Part shown: in pieces, positions 34,611 through 42,296 of the stretch | How positions within the stretch are numbered: the first letter of the stretch is position 1 | How the letters are laid out: the number at the start of each line of letters is the position of its first letter | Source of the DNA: Streptococcus salivarius | GTDB taxonomy: Bacteria > Bacillota > Bacilli > Lactobacillales > Streptococcaceae | Reading direction: 5' to 3' | Assembly: GCF_009738225.1 (NCBI RefSeq) | Contig: NZ_CP018188.1 | Coordinates: forward strand, 124,001-188,000 | DNA length: 64,000 nt | The notes under the pieces: generated by a model | The model's database searches: none | The model's input: the letters and a program-made list of their open reading frames with translations, nothing else | Told to the model about the DNA's origin: nothing | Program-made: the position numbers and the translations under genes

Positions 34611-35012
34611 ATGAATCAAGAAGAAAACCAACAACAAGAGGGGAACTGGGGACTGCCTCGTGGTCTTTACACGCAGGTAAAGTACTACGGTGTTCCGGTA
34701 ATGAAAGCCTTCATTATAGTAGGGAGTTTTGTTTTTCCGCTACAATTCAGGGATATATTTTTCCCTAGAGGGCAGGAGTTGAAGTTCCTAATCAATTTAC
34801 TCTGTACAATGACTTTAACGATTTATTGGATGATCCCTTCTTCGTCTGGTGGAAATAAGTTCTGGGAATTTATTCATGCTCACCGTCGGACAAAGAAACG
34901 TTATTATCCAATTGATAAGAACTGTTACCCAGAGTTGAGAGATGATGGCTCGAAAAACCGTCGCTACTTAATGGATAAGGCTGCAGAACGTTTAGGAAGG
35001 AAGTATAAATAG
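34611..35012 (+). CDS. DUF5592-like conjugation protein
   Basis: 133 residues from ATG 34611 with GGAGG 7 bases upstream. Two adjacent hydrophobic helices near residues 27-75 (VMKAFIIVGSFVFPLQF and LINLLCTMTLTIYWMI), then a basic tail (HAHRRTKKRYYPID). The size and layout match small VirB3-like membrane proteins of Gram-positive transfer systems. The stop abuts the start of the Clp-like gene. Confidence 0.7.
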   Translation: MNQEENQQQEGNWGLPRGLYTQVKYYGVPVMKAFIIVGSFVFPLQFRDIFFPRGQELKFLINLLCTMTLTIYWMIPSSSGGNKFWEFIHAHRRTKKRYYPIDKNCYPELRDDGSKNRRYLMDKAAERLGRKYK

Positions 35013-36956
35013 ATGAAGGAGAGGACTAACCATAATCTTAGTAAGACTCCTTATATTGACAAATACACAACAGACCTTACTGAGAAAATCAGACCCAAGC
35101 GTCAAGATTTTGTGGCTTGGGGTAGACAAGATGAAATCAGACAAGTCTTTATCTCACTGAATCGATTAGAAAAAAACTCTCCTGTACTAATTGGTGAAGC
35201 TGGTGTAGGTAAAACAGCTATTGTAGAAGGAATTTGTGCGGATATTCTTAACAATAAAGCCCACGTCCCAACACGTTTCCAAGGTAAGCAGGTTAAGCAA
35301 CTAGAATTATCTGCTATCCAAGGGAAAGAATTTGACCATACAGGTAAAGAGGTGAACATCATTGCCAAAATGGACGGATTGATTAAAGAGTTTATGGCTC
35401 ATAAAGATGAGTTTATCCTCTTTATTGATGAAGTGCATACCATTATGGGTACTGGGGTTGAGGGAAGTGCTCTTGACGTCGCTAATAGCTTGAAACCAGC
35501 CTTATCTCGTGGGGAAATCTATCTTATTTCAGCCACTACAGCTGATGAGTTTATGATTATCGAACGAGATCCAGCGATGGAACGACGTCTGCAACCAGTT
35601 TACGTTGATGAACTGGACAAAGAGGCATCTATTTTGGTCTTGAAAAAACGTCGTCCCAAGTATAAACGAGAACTTGATATTGAGATTCCTACTGATGCCA
35701 TTAAGGCAGCAGTAGAATTATCTATTCGTTATGTCACGGATAAAATGCTTCCTGATAAAGCTATTGATATTATTGATGAAGCTTCAGCGACTGCAAATAT
35801 TGATGGGAAATCAGAGATTACCTTAAGAGATATTGCGAATGTCATTCACCGTAAAAAAGGTATTCCAATGGAAAGTCTCCTACGCACGTCCTCAACTCCA
35901 GTGGATTTTGCGGAAGGGATGCGTGCTGTTGTTAAGGGGCAAGACCATGTGATTCGAACTATAGCACGCCTTATGTATAAAGGTATCCAGGGTGGGCAGA
36001 ACAAGCGAAGACCTCTAGGAACTCTTCTTCTACTTGGAACAACAGGTACAGGTAAAACTGAATTGGCGAAACAAGCAGCAAAACAACTGTTTGGTAGTGA
36101 AGAAGCGATGATTCGGCTGGATATGTCAGAATACATGACTGATAATGCTGTTGTTCGTCTTATAGGAAATGACGAGCGAAAAGGTGATTTAACTGAAAAA
36201 ATTAAGAAGAATCCCTATTCGTTAGTACTATTGGACGAGTTAGAAAAGGCTCATCCAGATGTCTGGGCTTTATATTTGCAAATGCTTGATGACGGGCATT
36301 TAACTGACGGACGTGGACGAAAAATCAATTTTAAGAATACGTTTATCATTGCGACATCAAACGTGGGGCATAAGCGAATCAAAGATAAATATATCACTTC
36401 TGGTCAAACCTTTACAGAAATGAACAAGACTGACTATAAAGAGTTCATGAAGGACATGAGAGACGAGTTAATCAAGATCTTTAAACGTCCTGAATTTATC
36501 AACCGCTGGAAAATTGAAGTGACTAATATCTTGACGAAACAAACCATTGATAAGATTGTCTATTCAAAAATGGCTGTACATGAGAGCAGTTGGTTTAAAG
36601 AGCATCATATCCTTATTAATTATGAGGATGTTATGGATGGTGACCAAACTATCGATGGCAAAAAATACTTCTATGAATATCTCAGTAGTGTCGGTGTTAG
36701 CCCAGAAGATGGAGCAAGGCCTTTAGAAAGAACTATTGATGAAGTGTTAACTGATGAAATCTTTGAGCAATTGTATTTCCTTGGGCGAAAGCCACAAGAT
36801 TACTTTATGGTTGATGTCTCACTATATGGACATGCACCAGGAACATTTGCGTATGGGAACTCAGGTAGAAAGACAGTTCAAGATAGGCGTCAGACACATA
36901 TTAGTGTCAAACGGATACCTCCAGAGGAGTATGCGAACTATTTGCTTACGTCTTAA
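35013..36956 (+). CDS. Clp-family double AAA+ ATPase in the transfer operon
   Basis: 647 residues. The first AAA+ domain has Walker A GEAGVGKTAIVEG and Walker B ILFIDEVHT; the second has Walker A GTTGTGKTELAKQ and Walker B LVLLDELEKAHPDV. A D2-small-domain end follows (GARPLERTIDEVLTDEIF). It lacks the N-terminal double Clp repeat and has a short linker, so it is smaller than ClpB or ClpC. It probably remodels a protein of the secretion apparatus. All ATPase motifs look intact. Confidence 0.88.
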   Translation: MKERTNHNLSKTPYIDKYTTDLTEKIRPKRQDFVAWGRQDEIRQVFISLNRLEKNSPVLIGEAGVGKTAIVEGICADILNNKAHVPTRFQGKQVKQLELSAIQGKEFDHTGKEVNIIAKMDGLIKEFMAHKDEFILFIDEVHTIMGTGVEGSALDVANSLKPALSRGEIYLISATTADEFMIIERDPAMERRLQPVYVDELDKEASILVLKKRRPKYKRELDIEIPTDAIKAAVELSIRYVTDKMLPDKAIDIIDEASATANIDGKSEITLRDIANVIHRKKGIPMESLLRTSSTPVDFAEGMRAVVKGQDHVIRTIARLMYKGIQGGQNKRRPLGTLLLLGTTGTGKTELAKQAAKQLFGSEEAMIRLDMSEYMTDNAVVRLIGNDERKGDLTEKIKKNPYSLVLLDELEKAHPDVWALYLQMLDDGHLTDGRGRKINFKNTFIIATSNVGHKRIKDKYITSGQTFTEMNKTDYKEFMKDMRDELIKIFKRPEFINRWKIEVTNILTKQTIDKIVYSKMAVHESSWFKEHHILINYEDVMDGDQTIDGKKYFYEYLSSVGVSPEDGARPLERTIDEVLTDEIFEQLYFLGRKPQDYFMVDVSLYGHAPGTFAYGNSGRKTVQDRRQTHISVKRIPPEEYANYLLTS

Positions 36957-36960
36957 GGGG

Positions 36961-36978
36961 TGTCACTAGGTTGTGACT
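36961..36978 (+). repeat. TGTCAC-N-GTGAC-type motif (copy 2)
   Basis: TGTCACTAGGTTGTGACT forms a short hairpin (GTCAC / GTGAC) 4 bases after the Clp-like gene. See the copies at 33023 and 41399. Confidence 0.65.
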
Positions 36979-37029
36979 CATAGATGGAATATTGTAGACT
37001 ACAACTATTAAAATTTTAAGGAGACTGTT

Positions 37030-37380
37030 TTGAAAGAAAACACATTTTTGAACAACGTGAAGGCAAAGGCATCAACATTAGGAATGACTGCTTTATTGAC
37101 GTTAAACTCTGTATCCCTTGCTTTTGCGGAGCAAACTGGAGGAAATGGGACTGTTAACCCAGCTAATGAAGCTAATAACTGGATTAATAACTTTACAGAT
37201 ATGCTACGTCTCTTATTCCCGGGGATAGCAGTACTAAGTGGTTTAGGGGCATGTATCTTGATGATGATGGGTGATAAGAAACGATCAGTAGCCCTTGACC
37301 GACTTATGTGGATTGCAATCGCACTATGTGCCGGTTCAGCACTCGTTTCATTTGTTGATTATCTTTGGCAACCCAAATAA
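37030..37380 (+). CDS. VirB2-like pilin-type membrane protein
   Basis: 116 residues from a TTG at 37030, chosen because AAGGAG lies at 37018-37023 and no ATG fits. A signal-like N-terminus (ALLTLNSVSLAFA) is followed by a short extracellular segment and two membrane helices (LLFPGIAVLSGLGACILMMM; WIAIALCAGSALVSFVDYL). This is the topology of VirB2/TrbC-type subunits, which line or build the transfer channel. Confidence 0.72.
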   Translation: MKENTFLNNVKAKASTLGMTALLTLNSVSLAFAEQTGGNGTVNPANEANNWINNFTDMLRLLFPGIAVLSGLGACILMMMGDKKRSVALDRLMWIAIALCAGSALVSFVDYLWQPK

Positions 37381-37400
37381 GTCTTTAAGAGGTATACTTT

Positions 37401-38615
37401 ATGGAAAAAGAATTACTTACCATAAAGGGGAATCGCAAGGTATTGTTTCCGGATGCCTTGTTTCTTTATATCGAGTGGAAAGGAAATGCAAATCCTAAAA
37501 AGGATGAAGAGTTAGCGGATATCATTGATGACTTAGATACTGAATATTTTCCTAGTAATAAAAAGGAAAGTATCGCACAAAGTCTCCCATTCCTAACTTT
37601 TAAACAAGCGGAATTACTTTTTCGAGAAATCAAAAAGCGTTATTCTCAGTTTACCTTGAAGGGAATTGCTCTTGCTAGTCAACCGATGGAACAAGATGGT
37701 CGTGTGACACGGCCAACTACGGGAGTCCCTAGTATTGAAGGACAACCTCAGATTACCCCTTTTGTTATTACGAAAGATTATAAGGAACTTGTTACCCCAC
37801 TCATCGAAGAAGCACACCGTGATAAACGGTTTGAGAAGACAACATATGAAGGTATCTCTAACTTTTTCAGTGGTCCAATGGGGTTACTTCCATGTTATGC
37901 TGAAAGTCTAGGCTTGTCTCTAGTTGATATGCCACCTTATCCAAAACCAGGAACGATTGAAGGAGAACTTCCAAATCGTCTTATGTCGAATAAAGATAAG
38001 CATAAACAGTCAGTTGCTGGAGCCAAGAAACGGAAGGAGAAGACAGGCAGAGTGTATGAAGATGAGGAAGTAGGACCACCAAGTAAGTTGCCATTGATTT
38101 TGGCTATTGGCTCTTGTACCTTGTCGGTATTCTTATTGTTGATGCTAATGGTCTATAATAGTAATTTCACGCGCGTGAAGAAAGAACTTGTAGCCACAAC
38201 AGATAAGGTTGAGCGTCTTACAATGATACAAGATTATGAACATGAGATTGATGTCATGGCTCGTTATTTCTTGTCATACTATTATTCAGGAGACAAGGAT
38301 AAGCTTAAGGCTTACTTGGATAATAACGACGCTAAATTTACTAACCCAGAGGTAGCAACTGTTTCTAGCACAATGTTGGAGAAAGTTGAACTCGTTAAGA
38401 ATGAGAAGGATACCTATGAGGTTACATATGTTGTTGGTACAACGGATGAGGCTCAAAAAACGACAGTTCGTCGTGTTACTTTCAATGTTAAGAAAAAACC
38501 ATCAGCTACTCAAGGTTGGGTAGTTACATCTGAACCGACAACAACAGCATTTGCAACTCCAACATCTCCTTCAACTGAAACTTCAGCTGAAAACACTGAA
38601 AACAGGGAGGGATAA
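37401..38615 (+). CDS. VirB8-like membrane protein
   Basis: 404 residues. A cytoplasmic part of about 230 residues precedes one membrane helix (LPLILAIGSCTLSVFLLLML). The extracytoplasmic domain (DVMARYFLSYYYSGDKDKL, TYEVTYVVGTTDE) has the NTF2-like composition of VirB8/TcpC-type proteins, and a Thr/Pro-rich tail follows. It would bridge membrane and wall parts of the channel. The large N-terminal domain is longer than in VirB8. Confidence 0.7.
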   Translation: MEKELLTIKGNRKVLFPDALFLYIEWKGNANPKKDEELADIIDDLDTEYFPSNKKESIAQSLPFLTFKQAELLFREIKKRYSQFTLKGIALASQPMEQDGRVTRPTTGVPSIEGQPQITPFVITKDYKELVTPLIEEAHRDKRFEKTTYEGISNFFSGPMGLLPCYAESLGLSLVDMPPYPKPGTIEGELPNRLMSNKDKHKQSVAGAKKRKEKTGRVYEDEEVGPPSKLPLILAIGSCTLSVFLLLMLMVYNSNFTRVKKELVATTDKVERLTMIQDYEHEIDVMARYFLSYYYSGDKDKLKAYLDNNDAKFTNPEVATVSSTMLEKVELVKNEKDTYEVTYVVGTTDEAQKTTVRRVTFNVKKKPSATQGWVVTSEPTTTAFATPTSPSTETSAENTENREG

Positions 38616-38618
38616 CCT

Positions 38619-40862
38619 ATGGGTGCAGAAGCAACAATTGAGATTGAACAAGGGAAGGTCTGGCCATCCCTATCAGATATGATCTCTCAATCGAAAGATT
38701 GGCCTAATGAAGTTGGTTCTAAAGGTTGGGGAGGTGACAAAGATAAAGAGCTATTATTGGCATCCTTTTATGCTCAGTGGGACCAATATCTCCACCCAAC
38801 AACAGGGGTATTTATAGCTTTTGGCTTTATTCCCGAGATGCTTTCAAAAGGTATCTATAGTTTTAGTTATGCGATAGAGAAAGCATACCTCAACATGTTT
38901 AAGTTGTTCGGGATGTTTGATTATATTAGTCAGTCTGATAGCTTTGTTGGGCAGGTTTATAAGTGGCTTCAAATCGTTGGGATTTCATTATTTGTTCTGG
39001 TAACGCTCATTCGTCTTATAATGGCAATGGCAGGAGCACCTTTCAGGTATCGAGAATTCTTCAATCATATGATTCTGGTAACTTTCTCTGTTGCTTCACT
39101 TCCAGTGTTTGCTTCAAAATTTGGTAGTGCCATAGCGAAGGATACCGTAGGACTAGCCTATTATGACATAACTGGCAGTGGTCAGAGTGTTTCACTTTCT
39201 GTGACACCATTTCGAAGTAACACAGTTGACCTTGAAATGCTGTATGCAATGGATTTTGATGCAGATAAGTTGGGCTATAATAAAGATACTCATTTTATAG
39301 CTGGTGATAAAAACTGGAATTCTATTTCAGATGGTAACATTTGGTTCACTAATTTTACTGAAACCTATGGTCCAACCAATAAGGCAATGCTTCAGTACTA
39401 TTCTGGACGTGAAGGACGAGTATCGTCGATAGCCAAATTCGTAGGAGTGCGAGAAGACGGTTCGGTTGACTGGGGACAACAAGTAAAAAATGGTATAGCC
39501 TTATCTAACCCGATAACTGCTCTTCTTCAAACCAGTAAAATATTTTTTACTGGTTGGAAAGAGGAATCGGAGTGGAAAGATAATCAAGAAAAATCACCCT
39601 ATAATGGTTTCTCTGATGTAATGAGATCCACGCTTAACACCATTCGTTATGCAGATGGTAAAATTGCTTATGCACGAGTTACCACTTCAAAATCAGGTTA
39701 TTTCCTTGGTTTTGATAATACTGCTTTCTTACCAACTTATGCCCGCTATAAAGTTGACTGGATAGCTCTGATCACTCAGCAAATTATTCTTTTACTTTTG
39801 CTTATCGGATTGCTGGTAACTACGGTACGAATGATTTTCAAAACACTTATAACAGTGATTATTTCACCACTAGTTTCATACTCGGCTGTTGGAAATAGTA
39901 TGCGTATCCTAGAGGTTTGGCAAGAAGTTATGACAGGAATTGCTGCCATCTGGTTCCAACTATTATTCGTAAAAATAGCACAATGGTTCTTAATTACTTA
40001 TAGTGAAGTGAAGCTCAATCTAGGTTCTGGAGCATCTGATGTTGCTAAGAAAACTCTGGGTGGAAGTTTCTATGATGGCTTAGATCCATTCCAACATGCC
40101 ATTGCGACGATTGCTGTTTACCTTGGTGTTTATCTTGCAGTTTCTCAAGGATCAAAAATTTTGGAACGCTGGCTAGGTATTGATACTAACCTTTCAAGTG
40201 GAACTAAGACTGGAGTTGCTACAATGGCTGTTGGTGCGATGGCTGCTAGTAAAATGGGTGGTGGTGCTAGAAACTTTGCTGTTGGTAAGTATAATCCAAC
40301 TACTGGAAGACGAAATCAAAGTGGCTTTAACCGTCTCAGAAATAGTGTTAGTAGTGGAACCAAAGTTGGTGTTAAGGGACTTAGGAGTGCTGGTAGCGTG
40401 GTAGGTTCGACCACAAATGGTATCAGACGAGGTGCCTTAACTGCTGCTGGTGCTACTGCTGGTACTGTAGCAGGTACTTGGAATGCAATGGCTGATAGAA
40501 GAGCTCATGGTCTTAAGTATAGAGAGATTGTTGGTCAGTCAATGAGTGCTACTGGACGCAATATGTTTAAAGGATTCAAAGACACTATTAAATCTGGTAA
40601 AGAAGTTGTTAGCAATGAATTCAGGAATGCTGGTCAATCTATTAAGAGAGACTTCTCAAGCAGTTTCGGAGAAGGCTACACAAGTTCTAGAGATAATGTC
40701 AGAGATAAAATCTTAAATAATACTGGTGGAGCAGGACGAATAACTCCAAAAGGGGATACTTCAAATATTACTCCTCCAACACAAAGCTTACCAAAGAAAA
40801 ATAGCTTAGATAGTGATAGTCGATTCCAGAAATTTGATGCTGGAGAAGACGGTGAGTTGTGA
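38619..40862 (+). CDS. VirB6/TrbL-like polytopic membrane protein
   Basis: 747 residues with GGAGGG before ATG 38619. Hydrophobic helices cluster near residues 60-80, 110-150 and 380-520 (QIILLLLLIGLLVTTVRMIF and following). The C-terminal 180 residues are Gly/Ser/Arg-rich and soluble. This is the pattern of VirB6/TrbL-type channel proteins of Gram-positive transfer systems. A bidirectional terminator follows. Confidence 0.78.
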   Translation: MGAEATIEIEQGKVWPSLSDMISQSKDWPNEVGSKGWGGDKDKELLLASFYAQWDQYLHPTTGVFIAFGFIPEMLSKGIYSFSYAIEKAYLNMFKLFGMFDYISQSDSFVGQVYKWLQIVGISLFVLVTLIRLIMAMAGAPFRYREFFNHMILVTFSVASLPVFASKFGSAIAKDTVGLAYYDITGSGQSVSLSVTPFRSNTVDLEMLYAMDFDADKLGYNKDTHFIAGDKNWNSISDGNIWFTNFTETYGPTNKAMLQYYSGREGRVSSIAKFVGVREDGSVDWGQQVKNGIALSNPITALLQTSKIFFTGWKEESEWKDNQEKSPYNGFSDVMRSTLNTIRYADGKIAYARVTTSKSGYFLGFDNTAFLPTYARYKVDWIALITQQIILLLLLIGLLVTTVRMIFKTLITVIISPLVSYSAVGNSMRILEVWQEVMTGIAAIWFQLLFVKIAQWFLITYSEVKLNLGSGASDVAKKTLGGSFYDGLDPFQHAIATIAVYLGVYLAVSQGSKILERWLGIDTNLSSGTKTGVATMAVGAMAASKMGGGARNFAVGKYNPTTGRRNQSGFNRLRNSVSSGTKVGVKGLRSAGSVVGSTTNGIRRGALTAAGATAGTVAGTWNAMADRRAHGLKYREIVGQSMSATGRNMFKGFKDTIKSGKEVVSNEFRNAGQSIKRDFSSSFGEGYTSSRDNVRDKILNNTGGAGRITPKGDTSNITPPTQSLPKKNSLDSDSRFQKFDAGEDGEL

Positions 40863-40873
40863 TAATAGTCTCA

Positions 40874-40901
40874 AAAAAACAAGCCTTGTGGCTTGTTTTT
40901 T
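40874..40901. terminator. Bidirectional terminator inside the transfer region
   Basis: AAAAAACAAGCC and GGCTTGTTTTTT form a perfect 12-bp stem with a TTGT loop between the VirB6-like gene and a convergent minus-strand gene. Confidence 0.9.
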
Positions 40902-41262
40902 ATTTCTTAACTAAAAATAAGAGGAAGAAAGGATTAAAGAGACTGATGATGAATAGGATAATACCACAGATTATTACTAAACCAAATACTGGGAAAAAGA
41001 AACTAGAAACAGCACCTACTAGGATTCCTATTGAATGGATGATGCCATGAAGTGTCATGAATAGACAAAATAGAGCAAACATTCCAGTAAGAGACAACGA
41101 AAATTTAAACCAAATTGTTTCAGCAGCCTCACTTATCGTAGAAAAAAGAAGCGTAAGCAAGAAGCAAGCGATACCAATAAGTACTGAAAAAAGTAACCAT
41201 TTTAATGAGGTCCAAGTGCTTATATATAGTGAAAAATAAAAATCTTGTAAAAAGTCTAGCAT
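40900..41262 (-). CDS. Small membrane protein on the opposite strand within the transfer operon
   Basis: 120 residues, with AGGAGGG upstream of the start on the minus strand. Three or four hydrophobic helices (WLLFSVLIGIACFLLTLLF, LSLTGMFALFCLFMTLHGI, FFFPVFGLVIICGIILFII). It is the only gene facing against the transfer genes, with its own terminator. No family was recognised. A regulator, immunity or exclusion protein of the ICE is possible but unproven. Confidence 0.7.
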   Translation of the reverse strand: MLDFLQDFYFSLYISTWTSLKWLLFSVLIGIACFLLTLLFSTISEAAETIWFKFSLSLTGMFALFCLFMTLHGIIHSIGILVGAVSSFFFPVFGLVIICGIILFIISLFNPFFLLFLVKK

Positions 41263-41398
41263 CCTAAAACCCTCCTAAAAAGATTATTGCGATTGTATTT
41301 ATTTGATTGTAACAGTTTTTTAGTAGCTAGACAAGGACAGAGAGCCCTAAATGGAAGGCGATTGTCAAAAACATGGAGAAGTAGGAGTAGCTAATGGG

Positions 41399-41414
41399 TG
41401 TCACTGGGTTACGA
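41399..41414 (+). repeat. TGTCAC-type motif (copy 3)
   Basis: TGTCACTGGGTTACGA shares the core of the copies at 33023 and 36961 but has lost most of the right arm. It is 56 bases before the next transfer gene. Confidence 0.5.
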
Positions 41415-41469
41415 ACGTCCCATACCGTTTTGTAGAATAGGGAAGAATAATATTTATGGAGGAAATGAT

Positions 41470-42285
41470 ATGCCGGGTTTAATTGAAGAACCAGTATTGT
41501 CAAAAAAAGAGATTAAGAAACGAAAAAAAGAAGAGGCACGGAAAAGAAAACAAGAGAAGAAGAAGGAAAAGCAAACACAATTTGAAAGTATAGACCTTGG
41601 TGAACGTGCCGGAGAAGAGTTTGTGTATGTCCCGCTCAATAAGAAAAAACGTAGAGATTTTTTAGACACTGTTGCGATTGCTGACGTGAAGTCTATTCTA
41701 TATGGCTATCCTAATCAACCGATACGATTAGCTAATGGCTATTCAGGTTATGTGCAGATTTTTGAGGTGTTTGGGCAAGATATTCAAGCGATGTCTAATG
41801 AAGAACAAGCAGCTGTTAAGGTAGGCTTCACTCTTTTTCTGTCTGGTACTACCTTTGACATGATGCTTCAGACAACGAAATTACCAACAGATGTTTCAAG
41901 CCAATCTAACGAATTCCTACGTCTGCTGGATGAAGTCAAGCAAGAGCAGAATGCTCCAGAATTGATTATCAATGATGGCGATGATCTTGACACAATTGCA
42001 AATAAAGAGAGACTTATTTATCAACTCAGGCAACGAGAAGATATTTTGAAAACAAAATATCTCGTACAACAAGTCGTTGCAATCAACCAACAAAATATCG
42101 AGTTCTTTATCTGGGTGTTTGGAGACACTCTGGCTGAAATAGATTCCAATACTCGTACCACCTTAACAATTGCTTCGAGCCACGGATTTGCCCCTAAAGT
42201 TGTATCTGTCGAAAAGAAGGAAGAGTTATTGACTCAATATTACAACTTTAATGATTCACTTAATGGTTCCCCTAACCAGTACTAG
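41470..42285 (+). CDS. Transfer protein, VirB4 N-terminal-like
   Basis: 271 residues from ATG 41470 with GGAGG at 41459-41463; the longer in-frame ATG at 41398 has no ribosome site. A highly basic N-terminus (about 30 residues, mainly Lys/Arg/Glu) precedes a soluble domain (SGYVQIFEVFGQDIQAMS, QQNIEFFIWVFGDTLAEI). It sits 11 bases before the VirB4-like gene and resembles the N-terminal part that VirB4 proteins usually carry, as if the family were split in two genes. Assignment is tentative. Confidence 0.6.
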   Translation: MPGLIEEPVLSKKEIKKRKKEEARKRKQEKKKEKQTQFESIDLGERAGEEFVYVPLNKKKRRDFLDTVAIADVKSILYGYPNQPIRLANGYSGYVQIFEVFGQDIQAMSNEEQAAVKVGFTLFLSGTTFDMMLQTTKLPTDVSSQSNEFLRLLDEVKQEQNAPELIINDGDDLDTIANKERLIYQLRQREDILKTKYLVQQVVAINQQNIEFFIWVFGDTLAEIDSNTRTTLTIASSHGFAPKVVSVEKKEELLTQYYNFNDSLNGSPNQY

Positions 42286-42296
42286 AAGGAGTTTAC

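Noticed and set aside
40859..41239. Plus-strand frames between the VirB6-like and VirB4-like genes
   Set aside because: They lack ribosome sites and oppose a minus-strand gene with a strong site and clear membrane helices.
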